DNA of 64,000 nt from assembly GCA_947095535.1 (NCBI GenBank), contig OX352772.1, forward strand, positions 184,778,035 to 184,842,034, read 5' to 3'. The notes below the pieces were generated by a model. The model did not search any database and was not told the origin of the DNA. It saw only the letters and a program-made list of their open reading frames with translations. Positions 22,813 through 32,497 of the stretch are shown here, in pieces; positions within the stretch are counted from its first letter, which is position 1; the number at the start of each line of letters is the position of its first letter. The position numbers and the translations under genes are program-made. This stretch comes from Poecilobothrus nobilitatus (lineage: Eukaryota > Arthropoda > Insecta > Diptera > Dolichopodidae).

Positions 22813-23459
22813 ATGCAGGGAATAATTGTTATGTCACCAGAAATATTTTCAAAATTTAGTAAATTATTTCAAGATGATAACAACTTGGATTTATTAGATC
22901 AAAAAATGAAAGAAGTTTTATATGATAAAAAATTAAAACCATTCCAAAAATGGTACTTATATCGTCAAAATCTCGTCAAATACGGAATTAACAAAAGAAA
23001 CGCAAAAAAAAATAACCGGAAAAGGACAATAATCTTACATTTGATACAGGCACTCAAACAAAATTATTTTCTAAGCGAAATGCATATACAGCAACTGAAT
23101 TACCTAAAAAAGAACATTTAAATATGGATATCGATTTAACACATTATGATTTGGATGATGAAAATTCATTTAAAAAATTAGCTCAAACTGAAATGTTGAA
23201 AGATGAAAAATTACTAGAAAGACCATTTTTAAGCTCTGATTATTGAATGTTTGAAACACCAAGTGGTGATGCAATTACCGTTGCTGTACCATCTCCTGAA
23301 AAAAAGAAGACACTAAGATCGGCCGGTAGTTCAATTTCCTCAACTATACTTTCACAGTTTCCTGAAAGAAAAAAACGAAAACTAAAACCATTACTAAGAA
23401 ATCCAAAACTAAGAACTTGGACCGGAATGGAAATCAACACCGGAATGGACAACATATAA
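22813..23459 (+). pseudogene. Polinton structural-type protein, function unknown
   Basis: It starts at an ATG that overlaps the preceding stop (TAATG). The first part (22813-23121) has VMSPEIFSKF and a helical segment KPFQKWYLYRQNL that recur in Polinton ORFs. After a frameshift near 23000 the second part includes LTHYDLDDENSF. A TGA at about 23244 interrupts it, and it ends with a Lys/Arg-rich tail (ERKKRKLKPLL) to 23459. The basic tail suggests a nucleic-acid-associated virion protein, but this is inference. Confidence 0.5.
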
Positions 23460-23498
23460 ATAGTACAACATTTTATATTTTAGAGGAAGTTAATAAAG

Positions 23499-24340
23499 AT
23501 GGATGACTTCTATGTAACATTGTTTAGCAATGATAATTTAACACTGTTTCCAGACAACACTTTAGCTTCATTCGAATCTAAATAACCTATTCACTTTGAT
23601 TTAAGAAATGGAAATTGGAAAGTTGGTCTTTCAGAAATATATCTGAACGATTTCTTACAAACAGAAGAATTTAACACAGAGAAATGTGCTTTTATAAATA
23701 TTGGACAGTATAATGTTTATGTAAGAAACATTGAAAAACCTCTTGAAAAAATCGAAGTAATCAAATCTATAGGCTACATATATTATTCCTATGACGATTC
23801 AGAACTACATTTGGATGATTGGAATTTTAATTTTTTACAAACGTTTAAAAATTATGATGATGTGACATTTAAAAAAGTATCAGAATCTAACCGAAAGGAT
23901 TTAATTCGAATATCGCAAACTTTTGATGAAGATAGTTTCTATATAAAAGTTACTCAGAATTATAATGTAAAAACTTTATTAACTGAATTATTTCAACAGA
24001 AAAAAAATATAAAAATTTTCAAAACAAAATTACCTGAACTATTCAAATTGGCTGTTGCTAATAATAAAGATGAATATTGAATGGAATGGTGATGATTTAT
24101 TCAGACATAGTTCAATCATCTGTTATTTGAAGTAGCAAAGTGCGGGCGTTGAGAGCTATCAACATAGAAAATTGTAGAATACCTACAAATATTGAATTTG
24201 AAAATGTCCATTACATACCCATAGAAAAAAATTGTTTTCAAACTATAGCGATTAAAATTTGCAACCAATACGGTGATGGAATAAATTTTGTTTCCAGTTA
24301 TTATCCAACAAAAATTGTATTACACTTTAAAAAGCATTGA
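23499..24340 (+). pseudogene. Polinton minor capsid (penton-like) protein
   Basis: The start MDDFYVTLFSND-LTLFPDNT followed by NGNWKVGLSEIYL is the typical opening of the single-jelly-roll minor capsid protein of Polintons. The end (24142-24340), with HYIPIEKNCFQTIAIKI and KIVLHFKKH, is its typical close. One frame runs 23499-24080 with a TAA at 23582-23584 (probably a former Leu codon). A frameshift at about 24080 and a TGA near 24130 separate the last third. In relatives this protein occupies the fivefold vertices. The product would be about 275 residues. Confidence 0.72.
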
Positions 24341-24386
24341 TAAAACAATATAAATACCACTACTCAAATTTGATATCCTATCAAAC

Positions 24387-24780
24387 ATGGAAAGAGCTTA
24401 CGTGAGATATTATTTTTCTCAAGTAGGTGGAGGAATCAACGATATTGGGCCTTTGTTACAATTTTATCCAGCTATAGAAAAAGGCCGAGGTTTTGAAAAT
24501 ATGTTCGGAAGTTTAATTCGTTACTTAAAGCCAGGTTGGGACTTAATTAAAAAAAAAGCTAGAAACACAAGTAAAAATATTTTTAATGATTTAGCATCTG
24601 GTTCAAACATAAAAGAAAGTGTAATTGATCAAAGCAAAGGCGGCATAAAAGATTAACGAAAATCAGTAGTTAATGAACTACATTCGATGTATGGTGGAAA
24701 ACGAAAGACGAGACGCTTCTAAAAAGACACATTTGAAGTCGAAAAAGCGACGAAAAAAGTAAAGTAAAAGCTCCGGTATA
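24387..24780 (+). pseudogene. Polinton protein with Gly-rich amphipathic start and basic tail
   Basis: The frame 24387-24656 encodes 89 residues with VGGGINDIG near the start and a possible amphipathic helix (GRGFENMFGSLIRYLKPGWD). A stop follows, and a conserved-looking continuation ends in a basic run (GGKRKTRRF, then KKVK). Proteins of this shape sit next to the capsid gene in many Polintons and have been compared with adenovirus protein VI, which helps membrane penetration; that comparison is inference here. A TATA-like stretch (ACAATATAAATACC, about 24344-24357) lies upstream. Confidence 0.5.
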
Positions 24781-24792
24781 TTTAATTAAAAA

Positions 24793-26020
24793 ATGGAATG
24801 TATGAAATCTGAACTTGATATTTTTGCGTCATTACCCGTACAAACAAGTATTTTACGTTCAGAAGAGGTAGCATACAATCCTTTAGTTTCTTTCGAGGCA
24901 TCATCGTCAACTATTGAATTTGTTTGGCTTGGAAATGGAGATACATATCGAGATTTATCCTCAACCTACATCAAATTTAAAGTTCAAATATTAAAAAAAG
25001 ATGGATCAATTTGGAGTGCAACCGATAAAGTAGAAACCGGAACTGAAGCAAGGGATGAGGATTCGCAGCCCAGTGTTGTAAATAATTTATTGCACTCTTT
25101 AATTAAACAATGTAATGTAACTTTAAACGGAAAAAACATCACTCCTTCAGATTCCTTATACCATTATAAAGCATACCTAACTACTTTACAAAAATCACAC
25201 AACAATTTGGTTCTAAATCAAGACAAAAATCATACAACAATTCTGCAATAGTAGAATTAATGGGAAAATTACATGTAGATTTCTTCAATAATTCCAAATT
25301 ACTTTTAAATAATGTTGACGTTCGAATTTCTTTAGAGAAACAAGATTTAGAAACAAGCATTAGAGAAACAAGATTTTTCTATTTTCTTTAACGATGCCGA
25401 TGAAAGCTATTTAAAAATTCTCGAAGCTACCTTATACATGAAACATTTAACAATTAATCCTAGCATATTGATAGCACATAATACTGTACTGGAAAAGGCT
25501 AACGCGAAATATTTTTATACCAGAAGTGAAATCAAAAATTTTACAATTCCAACTGACACATCTAACATATCATTAGATAATATATTTATAGGGCAAATTC
25601 CAAAAGCTCTTGTATTTTGCATGGTAAACAATGAAAATTTCAATTGTAAAAGATCAAAAAATCCATACCATTTTGATCATCAAAATCTCACTCCATTTCA
25701 ATTATATGTAAATGGAGTGCCTACACCAAACTCTACAATTGAAACAAGTTTTACATCGAATAATTTTTGCAATTCTCGTGCATATTTAACGTTATTTAGC
25801 GGGGTATATATCATTCTGATAGAGGACATCCAATTTCAAAAGAACTTTTTTCAAAAGGGTATACAATACTTACTTTTGATTTATCACCAGATGGCTCGGG
25901 AACTGATTCATGTCAGAGTTTAATTATCCATTAACATCAACATTAACATGTATTGTGTTTTCCGAATTTGATGCCAATATTGAAATTGATAAAAATTGTA
26001 ACGTCTACGTTTACATATAA
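24793..26020 (+). pseudogene. Polinton major capsid protein (double jelly-roll), frameshifted
   Basis: It forms the shell of the presumed virion. The frame 24793-25251 opens MECMKSELDIFASLPVQTSI and has EFVWLGNGDTYRDLSSTYI and SLIKQCNVTLNGK, all typical of the Polinton capsid family. Then come VELMGKLHVDFF (another frame), LKHLTINPSILIAH (25438 frame), LDNIFIGQIPKALV, NPYHFDHQNLTPFQLYVNG, and, after another shift at about 25810, FDLSPDGSGTDSC and TCIVFSEFDANIEID. A 17-bp direct repeat of period 28 (25332-25376) disrupts the middle. The order of blocks is complete, but there are at least three frame changes. Confidence 0.85.
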
Positions 26021-26050
26021 AAGGAAATTTAGTGGACCATCTCTATTCAT

Positions 26051-26422
26051 TTGAAAATGTCATGTGCTCTAGTAGATTTATCGTTTTGTGCGGACGATAA
26101 CAATACAATATTTGTAAAAAATCTTGTTGTGGTTGGAATAAATGAACAATGTAAAACTATTGTAAAGGAATTAAAATATAAATTTCCATCCAGAGATTTA
26201 AAAAAATTAGACATCAAGAATTACTCTTTTGGGCATATGGACAACGAGAAAACAAATAATAATTTATTAAATTTACTTGAAAAATTCGATATAGTGTTAA
26301 CAAACGGAAAACTTAAAGTTGAATTTTTAACAGCATATATAAGTGGAAATGCTCGACTAATTGATATTTCTCATTTAAAAAATAATAAATACACTTCAGA
26401 TAAAGAAAGTGCTGAAATATAA
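26051..26422 (+). CDS. Uncharacterised Polinton ORF, paralogue 1
   Basis: 123 residues, the first ATG codon being at 26057. It starts with a beta-strand-like LVDLSFCADDNN-IFVKNLVVVG. Residues 79-93 (FDIVLTNGKLKVEFL) match residues 53-67 of the convergent ORF at 26676-27047 (FDVVYVKGYKKVEFL). The N-terminal strand with one Asp followed by a second strand is the kind of start seen in RNase H-fold exonucleases, but no full catalytic set is visible, so I do not assign a function. The frame is intact and closes with TAATAG. Confidence 0.5.
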   Translation: MKMSCALVDLSFCADDNNTIFVKNLVVVGINEQCKTIVKELKYKFPSRDLKKLDIKNYSFGHMDNEKTNNNLLNLLEKFDIVLTNGKLKVEFLTAYISGNARLIDISHLKNNKYTSDKESAEI

Positions 26423-26424
26423 TA

Positions 26425-26679
26425 GTGCGACAAGTAAACTATTTAGAGTTTGCTCTTAATCAAATACTGAAAAATATTTTAAAACCTGGTATTTTAGTAA
26501 TAAATACTGACACTTCTAATGAAGAAAATAAACTAAAGCTTGAACAAGAAGATTTCTACATTCCTATGAATTTACATATAGCTAAGTGTAACTATTCCAG
26601 ACTTTTTTATGAAATACCAATGTTTTTATCAGAAAAAATATATTGCTCAACAATAAATAAAACAAACATTATTTTTTAA
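26425..26679 (+). pseudogene. Possible remnant of the Polinton cysteine protease
   Basis: A short frame beginning just after the previous stop. The phrase LEFALNQILKN...KPGILVINTDTS resembles the start of adenovirus-type maturation proteases (a short helix, then V-x-NTD-x-S). The part with the catalytic His, Asp and Cys (G-x-HWV and downstream) is not present. The remaining residues match nothing I know. This is the only candidate for the protease expected in a Polinton. The similarity is short, so confidence is low. Confidence 0.3.
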
Positions 26680-27047
26680 AATAAATTATTGTCTTTTATT
26701 AAATACATATATAAGTTCATGCATCTTAACAAGTTTTCTGTATTATGATGGTGAGGGCAAAGGCTGATGAAATTCCTTAGTTTTTGTAGAGATGGAATTT
26801 TATTATGTGACTTGATAAATTCTACTGAACTCGAAATAAATTTGTCTAAAAATTCTACCTTTTTATATCCTTTTACATAAACGACATCGAATGATGATGT
26901 TAAATGTTCCTCTAAAAAATTTTTAATTTTTAAATATTCTATAAATCCATCATCCCAGTCAAGATCATTATTTTTCGTTTTATTATATTCATTTTGTTGT
27001 TTAGCATCAATATTTAACTCCTCAAATGAATGGGGTGCTTTAAACAC
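26676..27047 (-). CDS. Uncharacterised Polinton ORF, paralogue 2 (convergent)
   Basis: 123 residues on the - strand; its end meets the end of the preceding + strand frame at 26676-26679. It has NDLDWDDGFIEYLKIKNFL (residues 27-45), FDVVYVKGYKKVEFL (53-67, shared with 26051-26422) and a Cys/His cluster near the end (CPHHHNTENLLRC). An intact frame with this Cys/His pattern suggests a folded domain. The family may belong to a widespread uncharacterised group in insects and their elements; I cannot name it. Confidence 0.55.
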   Translation of the reverse strand: MFKAPHSFEELNIDAKQQNEYNKTKNNDLDWDDGFIEYLKIKNFLEEHLTSSFDVVYVKGYKKVEFLDKFISSSVEFIKSHNKIPSLQKLRNFISLCPHHHNTENLLRCMNLYMYLIKDNNLF

Positions 27048-27174
27048 AACTTAAGAAAATATTGTTTATTGTTACCAATAACAAATTGTAAATCTGCTAT
27101 TGCCTTTCTGCTGCTCATTTTATGCTTTACTGTACTAAATAGACTCGAAAACCTCTGTTTTATACTTAATATGA
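27048..27174. promoter_or_regulatory. Probable upstream region of the - strand ORF
   Basis: The stretch just upstream of the start of 26676-27047. It has no ORF. No clear TATA box could be defined, so it is offered only as the place where a promoter should be. Confidence 0.25.
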
Positions 27175-27300
27175 TCCGCTATCGATCCTTTTAAGCCCGT
27201 TATCGGTCCTTTAAAGTCCGCTATCGGTCCTTTAAAGACCGCTACCGGTCTTTCAAAGTCCATTATCTCATCAACATCCCATCATCATCTCATCAACATT
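27175..27300 (+). repeat. Four 21-bp tandem repeats, then a CATCAT repeat
   Basis: Four units of the form TCCGCTATCGGTCCTTTAAAG (27175-27258), diverged at a few positions, followed by two units of about 21 bp of the form CATCATCTCATCAACATTCC. GC content is clearly higher than in the surroundings. There are no spacers of unique sequence between the units. Confidence 0.75.
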
Positions 27301-27353
27301 CCATCATCATCTTAGAAAGCAGCTCAACTTCTAGAACCTGGAGGCCGGGGCCC

Positions 27354-27377
27354 GACTATACCGGTTCCGGTATAGTC
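27354..27377. repeat. Perfect inverted repeat with CCGG arms
   Basis: GACTATACCGG, two bases, CCGGTATAGTC: 11-bp arms with a TT spacer. Related pieces (GATACCGGTA at about 27451) follow in the same GC-rich patch. It could be a protein-binding dyad or a replication-related hairpin; there is no direct evidence for either. Confidence 0.6.
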
Positions 27378-27604
27378 TTGGTCCTTGAAGGTCCGGTTGA
27401 GTTCCTTTAAGGTTCGGTTCGGGTATGGGTCTTTTAAACTCCAGTACTGGTCGATACCGGTATTTTTTTTTTTAAATATTAGAGGTTAATTGTATCTATA
27501 TGCTAAAACCTGGAAAAATATATAAAATTAATCTTTTATTGTAAATATTATTTCAGTTTTTTCTTTCTATTTGAAATAATTAATTCATAGTTAAACAACT
27601 CCGC

Positions 27605-27766
27605 ATGGGCACCAGTTATACAATTCTGTTGAAGAGCCATTCGAGAGTATTATTGACAAATATGATATTTATAAATTGGAGAAATGGCTTTGTGCTTTAT
27701 GCTTCTTTAGCCACGACAAGGGGAGGAGGAGGAGCAGAACAAGAAAATGGACCTGTTGTGCTATGA
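27605..27766 (+). CDS. Short ORF of 53 residues, unrecognised
   Basis: A small open frame from ATG to TGA in an otherwise AT-rich area. It has a hydrophobic middle and a Gly-rich end (TTRGGGGAEQENGPVVL) of higher GC content. No family was recognised. It could be a chance frame or the decayed end of an element gene. Confidence 0.22.
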   Translation: MGTSYTILLKSHSRVLLTNMIFINWRNGFVLYASLATTRGGGGAEQENGPVVL

Positions 27767-28249
27767 ACAAATTAAGAATACATTATAATAAAAACAACAA
27801 TTTATAAATTTTTACACTATATTTTATTTTTAAAACATTGTAATTTTTTTAACAAAATTTAATATTCCTTTCACGTTTTTATAAAAATAAAAATAAAATA
27901 AATAATTTTGTGTATCTTAAATACAGAATACTGTATCTGTATCTTACCGGCTGTGTATGTTAAATACCAGCTCTATTATCTAATAATATTTTATTTTTAA
28001 TATATTGTTATTGATATATTAGCTCAAAAGAGCCATATTCAGACGATCTGGATGCCGTCCCAAAAATTTGAAACATTAACCAGTTGACCTTCAAACAAAT
28101 AAACATTAAATGAAATTTATTAAAGCTCATATTGAAAAATGTGATACTTTTGAAAAACTTAAACTATGTTTGAAATATAAGTAAAAAGAAACCTGTAAAA
28201 TTTTAAATGTTTTTATTTTCATTAATTTTCTTATTAAATCTTCTTAAAT
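27767..28249. other. AT-rich Polinton interior, nothing recognised
   Basis: No gene was recognised. One AAAGAAACCTG-AAAATTTT motif is present (about 28187-28207); it recurs at about 29440 and, in part, near 29598. Confidence 0.45.
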
Positions 28250-29430
28250 CATTAATCTTCTTATTCTCTTTCGAATTAAATTAAAAATCCATAAGTTTTT
28301 TTGGCAGCTGCTTGAACTTCTTCCCTTTTCTGTCTCATTCAACTCGAATTTCAGGAACGTAAAATAGGCATTCTCTTGGGATATGCTTGACACCCTTATA
28401 AAAAATTTTGAGTTTCTATCTTTATTAATTTCGACGATTGTTAGACCTTGGGAAGTCTTTGGGAGGTGTGTGTCAGGTACCCGAATTGCCACTCCAATTC
28501 ATCGAATCCATCTCAGGAACATAAAAAAAACATGCCAGAACACCATTGTACTAAATTTAAAGGTTCTACTTTTGTTAGTTTTAGAGATATGCTCGTTGCT
28601 CTTGTGCTCGTCCGGAAGTTTCCGAAATACGAACCCATGGTTCAAATTCTTTCAAATATCAGTTTCCAATTTTACAGAAAAGAAAACATAACAGAACACC
28701 TTTGTACTAAAAATAAAAGTTCTATCTTTGTTGGTTGTGGAGATATAATCGTTCGCTTTTGGAGATAATATCATTTGCTCTGAGGCTCGTTCGGAAGCTT
28801 AGAAAATCCAAACCCATGGACAAAATCCTCTTAAATTTCAGAGACATAAATCAAACGGGAAGGAACATCATTGTAAAAAATTTAAAGGTTCTCTCTTTGT
28901 TGGTTTTGGAGATAATCTCGTTTGCTCTGGGATTCGTTCGGAAGCTTCCAAAATACGAATCCATGGTTCAAATTCTTTCAAATGTCAGTTTCCAATTTTA
29001 TAGAAAAGGAAGCATAACAGCACACTTTTGTACTAAAAATAAAGGTTCTATCTTTGTTGGTTGTGGAGATATACTCGTTCGGAAGCTTCCAAGATCCGAA
29101 CCCATGAACCAAATCCTCTCAAATTTCAGAGACTTAAATAAAACATGAAAGAACACCACTCTGCCAAATTTAAAGGTTATATCTTAGTTGGTTTTGGAGA
29201 TAATCTCATTTGCTCTGGTACTCATTCGGAAGCTTCCAAAATCCAAACCCATGGACCAAATCCTCTTAAATTTCAGTGCGAACGGTCGGACGGACGGACA
29301 TCGCTAAATCGACTCAGGAGGTGATTCTGATTCAGAATATATATACATGTCCATATCTAACTCGCTTCCTTTTGGTGGTTACAAACACCATGCCAAAGTT
29401 AATATACCCTATACTTTAGGTGTAGGGTAT
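28250..29430 (-). repeat. Repeat family E: DINE-like element with tandem modules
   Basis: The right end is a hairpin ATACCCTA...TAGGGTAT (29403-29430), preceded inward by ACCACCAAAAGGAAGCGAG, a TGTCCGTCCGTCCGACCG run (about 29278-29297 in reverse) and about five modules of 130-170 bp. Each module has the form AAAGATAGAACCTTTA...GGGTT-GGATTTTGGAAGCTTCCGAA when read in reverse. This is the same general plan as family A (terminal hairpin, GTCC run, internal modules), so I class it as another DINE-like family read on the - strand. The open frames across it only reflect the repeats. The left limit is approximate. Confidence 0.6.
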
Positions 29431-29701
29431 AAAAAGAAAGAAACCTGAAAATTTTTAAAAAATAAATAAAAAGAACAATATTTAAATTTTTATATGTTTT
29501 ATTTATTTTTTAATTTATTTAATTTGGTATAAGACCAAAAAGCTAAAACATACGAGCTGTAGTTTATATAGGAAACCTAAGTGGAAAAAGTAATAACCTG
29601 AAAAAAATTTATTTATATATTCATTTATTCACTAGTTCTACATTCATATATTCATATCACAAGTTCATTTATTTTTTCAATTGTATTTCTAAGTTTTAGG
29701 T
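29431..29701. other. AT-rich spacer in the Polinton
   Basis: It holds a GAAACCTGAAAATTTTT motif just after family E and a second, weaker one (AACCTGAAAAAAATTT at about 29597). No ORF was recognised. Confidence 0.4.
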
Positions 29702-29990
29702 TTAATTGTATAAACGGTAGACCACCTTGAAATCAGCTTGAAATGTTTCAAAACATATATCCTCATTTCTCCGCTCTCCATATTTCACACTTCTTTGTAT
29801 ATTACGCATTTTTGTTTGTCTAGAATTAAACACCGATAACGAACCATTTCCATAATATTCCATTTGGTAGACATTGTTACGTAAACTTTTGGGTATCATC
29901 AAAAATTTACATATATCGAGATCGAAGTCTCTTAAGAGTCTCGGTAAATCTCCTGTAAATATTATTTCGAAATCTAGAATACCTCTTTTT
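29702..29990 (-). pseudogene. Nucleotidyltransferase-like protein, C-terminal part
   Basis: This is the second half of a gene whose first half lies at 31577-31908 on the same strand, separated by the family A insertion at 29991-31576. It reads LDFEIIFTGD, then LRDFDLDICKF and a C-terminal region to VVYRLYN with a normal stop. The F-D-x-x-IC phrase is found after the catalytic part in a group of small nucleotidyltransferase-fold proteins from phages and eukaryotic elements. The frame here is open for about 95 codons. Confidence 0.5.
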
Positions 29991-31576
29991 ATACCCGTAC
30001 GATAGGATCGGGTATAATAAAATTACTCCTCCGTTTGTAACACCTCGAAATAAGCGAGCTAGATATACCTTCAAAGGTATGGATCGGATCAGAAAAAAAT
30101 TCTAAGACTTTTGAGCCATGTCCGTCCGTCCGTCCGTCCGTCCGTCCGTCCGTCAGCACGCTAACTCAAAAACTAAGAAAGCTAGAATCTTGCAATTTAC
30201 ACAAAATTTTCTAGGAGTAATTTGTAGGTTCCCTATTTTTTTTGGTTGAGTTTGGACCAAGCCTTAGGGTAGCTCTCGAACACCTAACTTTTAGATCCCC
30301 ACATTTTTTTTGAAATAGAGCTATGAAATTTTAACTGCTGATAGATGTCACAAAAATATTAATTTTATTTTTAATAACTTTTTTTTGTACCCCCACCCCT
30401 TACAGAGCTACAGCTCCCCAAATTTCAAAAAAGCTCTATATTTAAATTGTTATAGCACAAGTTGTATAAGGTATATCTTCATTTTGAAAACGCCAAACGA
30501 TTACTACTTTTATTAGCTTTAAAAGTATATATACAATAAATATATTTTTGTGGCATACGGTGTCTTAATTTACCGTTATGCGAAACCAAAATTTTGCAAA
30601 ATCCTTTAACCCTTCTATCTTCTAAACGGTTTAATTTGGAAACTTGAAATTTTGACAGAAGTTAGATCTTTGAAAATAAGTATGAGTCATTTCAGAAATT
30701 TTTTTTGTGTCACCCCCCGTTTAGGAGCTGTAAGGGGTCAAAAACTGAAAATTTCCAATTTTTAAACACCTGTAACTTGAACACCTGTTAAAATTTTTTT
30801 GAAGTAATGCACAAAAATTAAAGCTTCAAAATTATACTCCTATTTCTGTTAACAACTTTATTTAATAATATATGGTTAATTTATAATTGACGAAAGAGTT
30901 ACTTGATTTTTTCAAATTTTCTAACAAATTTCTTCAAGAAATTTTTTTCATTTTATTTTACTCGATAATTTGAAATTGTTGAGGATATAATGCGTAGTAC
31001 AAAAAAATGTAAATAAATAAACAACATAACGGTTGCTTGAAGAATTTTTATTTATATGATATTGATATATATACATACTTATATAATATCATGTTTATTT
31101 ATATATCGTATATGTCACTGATGAATGAATGATAAGAGTATAGATGTATATTATATAGCGCCGTATTTACATACATATATGTATTTTATTATACTTATAA
31201 GAAATTATTCTGTCAATGGAATATTTAAATATAATGTAATATAATATTTAAAATTATATTTACTATTTTGTACTAAGTAAATTTAATATACATTTACCGC
31301 TTAGTATTAAATGGTACTATAGAATATTTGAAAAAGTTTTGGATTGATAATCGTTATGTGAAAGGTCAGAATCTGCTTTTGAAGAATATACATACAAACA
31401 TATAGTTTGAATATATGTACAATCCATAGTTCTAGAAATTATAAAATTCACCCAAATTATTTTAAAATACTAAAATATTAAAAAAATAATATTGTAAGCA
31501 GAATGACAGGCTGTGAACATACTAACGGTTCGTACGGGTATCTAAGAGTTGACAAAGGCAACTGTATTCTTCCTCG
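29991..31576 (+). repeat. DINE-like repeat family A, copy 2
   Basis: Full-length copy with the terminal hairpin ATACCCGTACGATAGGATCGGGTAT and the end CTTCCTCG. The GTCC run is the longest of the four copies (about 35 bp, 30120-30154). Flanks are TTTTTAT on the left and TTATTTTTAT on the right, consistent with insertion in a T-rich target. It splits the nucleotidyltransferase-like gene of the Polinton. Confidence 0.78.
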
Positions 31577-31908
31577 TTATTTTTATTATTTCATTGAACG
31601 GTCTCTCATCTTCATTCTATTAGAGATTTCAAATTCTTCATGGCTGTTGTATAGTCTGGTTTTAATCGTCTTCAAAATTTCACCATTTTTATCTTCAATA
31701 AAGATGTCTAGATCCTCAAAATGGTGTGTTGCATTTGCTATGTACGCTGGAAAACCACCTAAGAAATATATATATATAAAAATTTTATTTGTTAATTCTT
31801 ACCTGCGAATAAATGTGGAATATTGAGGAGAACAGTATTTATAAAACGAAATACTTCTCTTGGCAGAGTTTTTTCTTCATTGTTTATTATTTGTTCAATA
31901 TCATGCAT
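31577..31908 (-). pseudogene. Nucleotidyltransferase-like protein, N-terminal part with a 44-base intron
   Basis: It starts at an ATG (31906-31908). The first exon (31803-31908) ends in LFAG. A GT...AG segment of 44 bases (31759-31802, GTAAGA...TTCTTAG) must be removed to reach the next stretch, GGFPAYIANATHHFEDLDIFIED. The G-G at the start and D-L-D after a 12-residue gap are the signature of the nucleotidyltransferase fold (hG[G/S]...D-h-D). Such proteins transfer a nucleotide to protein, RNA or small molecules; the substrate here is unknown. The frame ends in stops close to the insertion of family A. Confidence 0.55.
31759..31802 (-). other. Probable spliceosomal intron, 44 bases
   Basis: On the - strand, CAG|GTAAGA at the 5' side and TTTCTTAG|GT at the 3' side, with AT-rich sequence between. 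Removing it joins GCA-G to GT-GGT and keeps the reading frame; without removal a stop follows three codons later. It is short for an insect intron but within reason. Confidence 0.55.
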
Positions 31909-32020
31909 TTTTGTTTTTAATTATTTAAAAACCTTTGTATAGCAATATTTACAATAGTATAATTAAAATGTCAAAAATTTTACCAAAGCTTAATATTATT
32001 ATTAATAATAAACAAGGTTA
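31909..32020. promoter_or_regulatory. Divergent intergenic region
   Basis: This lies between the start of the nucleotidyltransferase-like gene (leftward) and the polymerase upstream region (rightward). It is AT-rich. No precise promoter elements were identified for the leftward gene. Confidence 0.3.
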
Positions 32021-32454
32021 CATTATTACCATTTTCTGACGATGGTCGGTTTTTATATTTAATTTTAATTGTTATTAAATTATAGCTTTGTAAATTATCT
32101 ATATAAATTGAAAATGATAACTTTTAACATTTTATTATTTTTTATTATTTATTAATAGAAAAAGACTGTAATTAAAATTGAAAAGGTTAGAAACGGATCA
32201 AATCTTATTAATTAAATAAAAAACAATTGTGTAATAAAATAAATCAAAAAGTTGCATTATTATCATTTTCTGATGATTGACAGCTTTTATGTTTAATTTT
32301 AGCTGTTATTAAATTATAACTTAGTAAATCGTCTATATAAATGCAAATGATAACTTTTGACATTTTTTTTAATCATTATTTATTAATAAGACTATATAGA
32401 CTATAATTAAAATTAAAAAGGTTGAAAAATAGATCAAATCTTACTAAAAAGTTG
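32021..32454 (+). repeat. Tandem duplication of about 230 bp upstream of polymerase B
   Basis: Unit 1 (32021-32254) and unit 2 (32255-32454) both start CATTATTA-CATTTTCTGA and share TTAAATTATA-CTT-GTAAAT, AATGATAACTTTT-ACATTTT and GATCAAATCTTA. They differ at many positions, so the duplication is not recent. It lies directly upstream of the polymerase promoter. Confidence 0.75.
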
Positions 32455-32497
32455 CGTTATATGTAAAAAGTTTAACATTGAGTGAAAGTTATATATC

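Noticed and set aside
27175..27300. CRISPR-like array
   Set aside because: The 21-bp units are directly adjacent without unique spacers, and the sequence is eukaryotic. It is a simple tandem repeat.
28383..29148. Three overlapping ORFs of about 100-140 residues
   Set aside because: They run through the tandem modules of repeat E; the repeated phrases (such as KVLSLLVLEI) are translations of the DNA repeat.
31503..31826. 107-residue + strand ORF across the end of family A copy 2
   Set aside because: It joins repeat sequence to the antisense of the nucleotidyltransferase-like exon.
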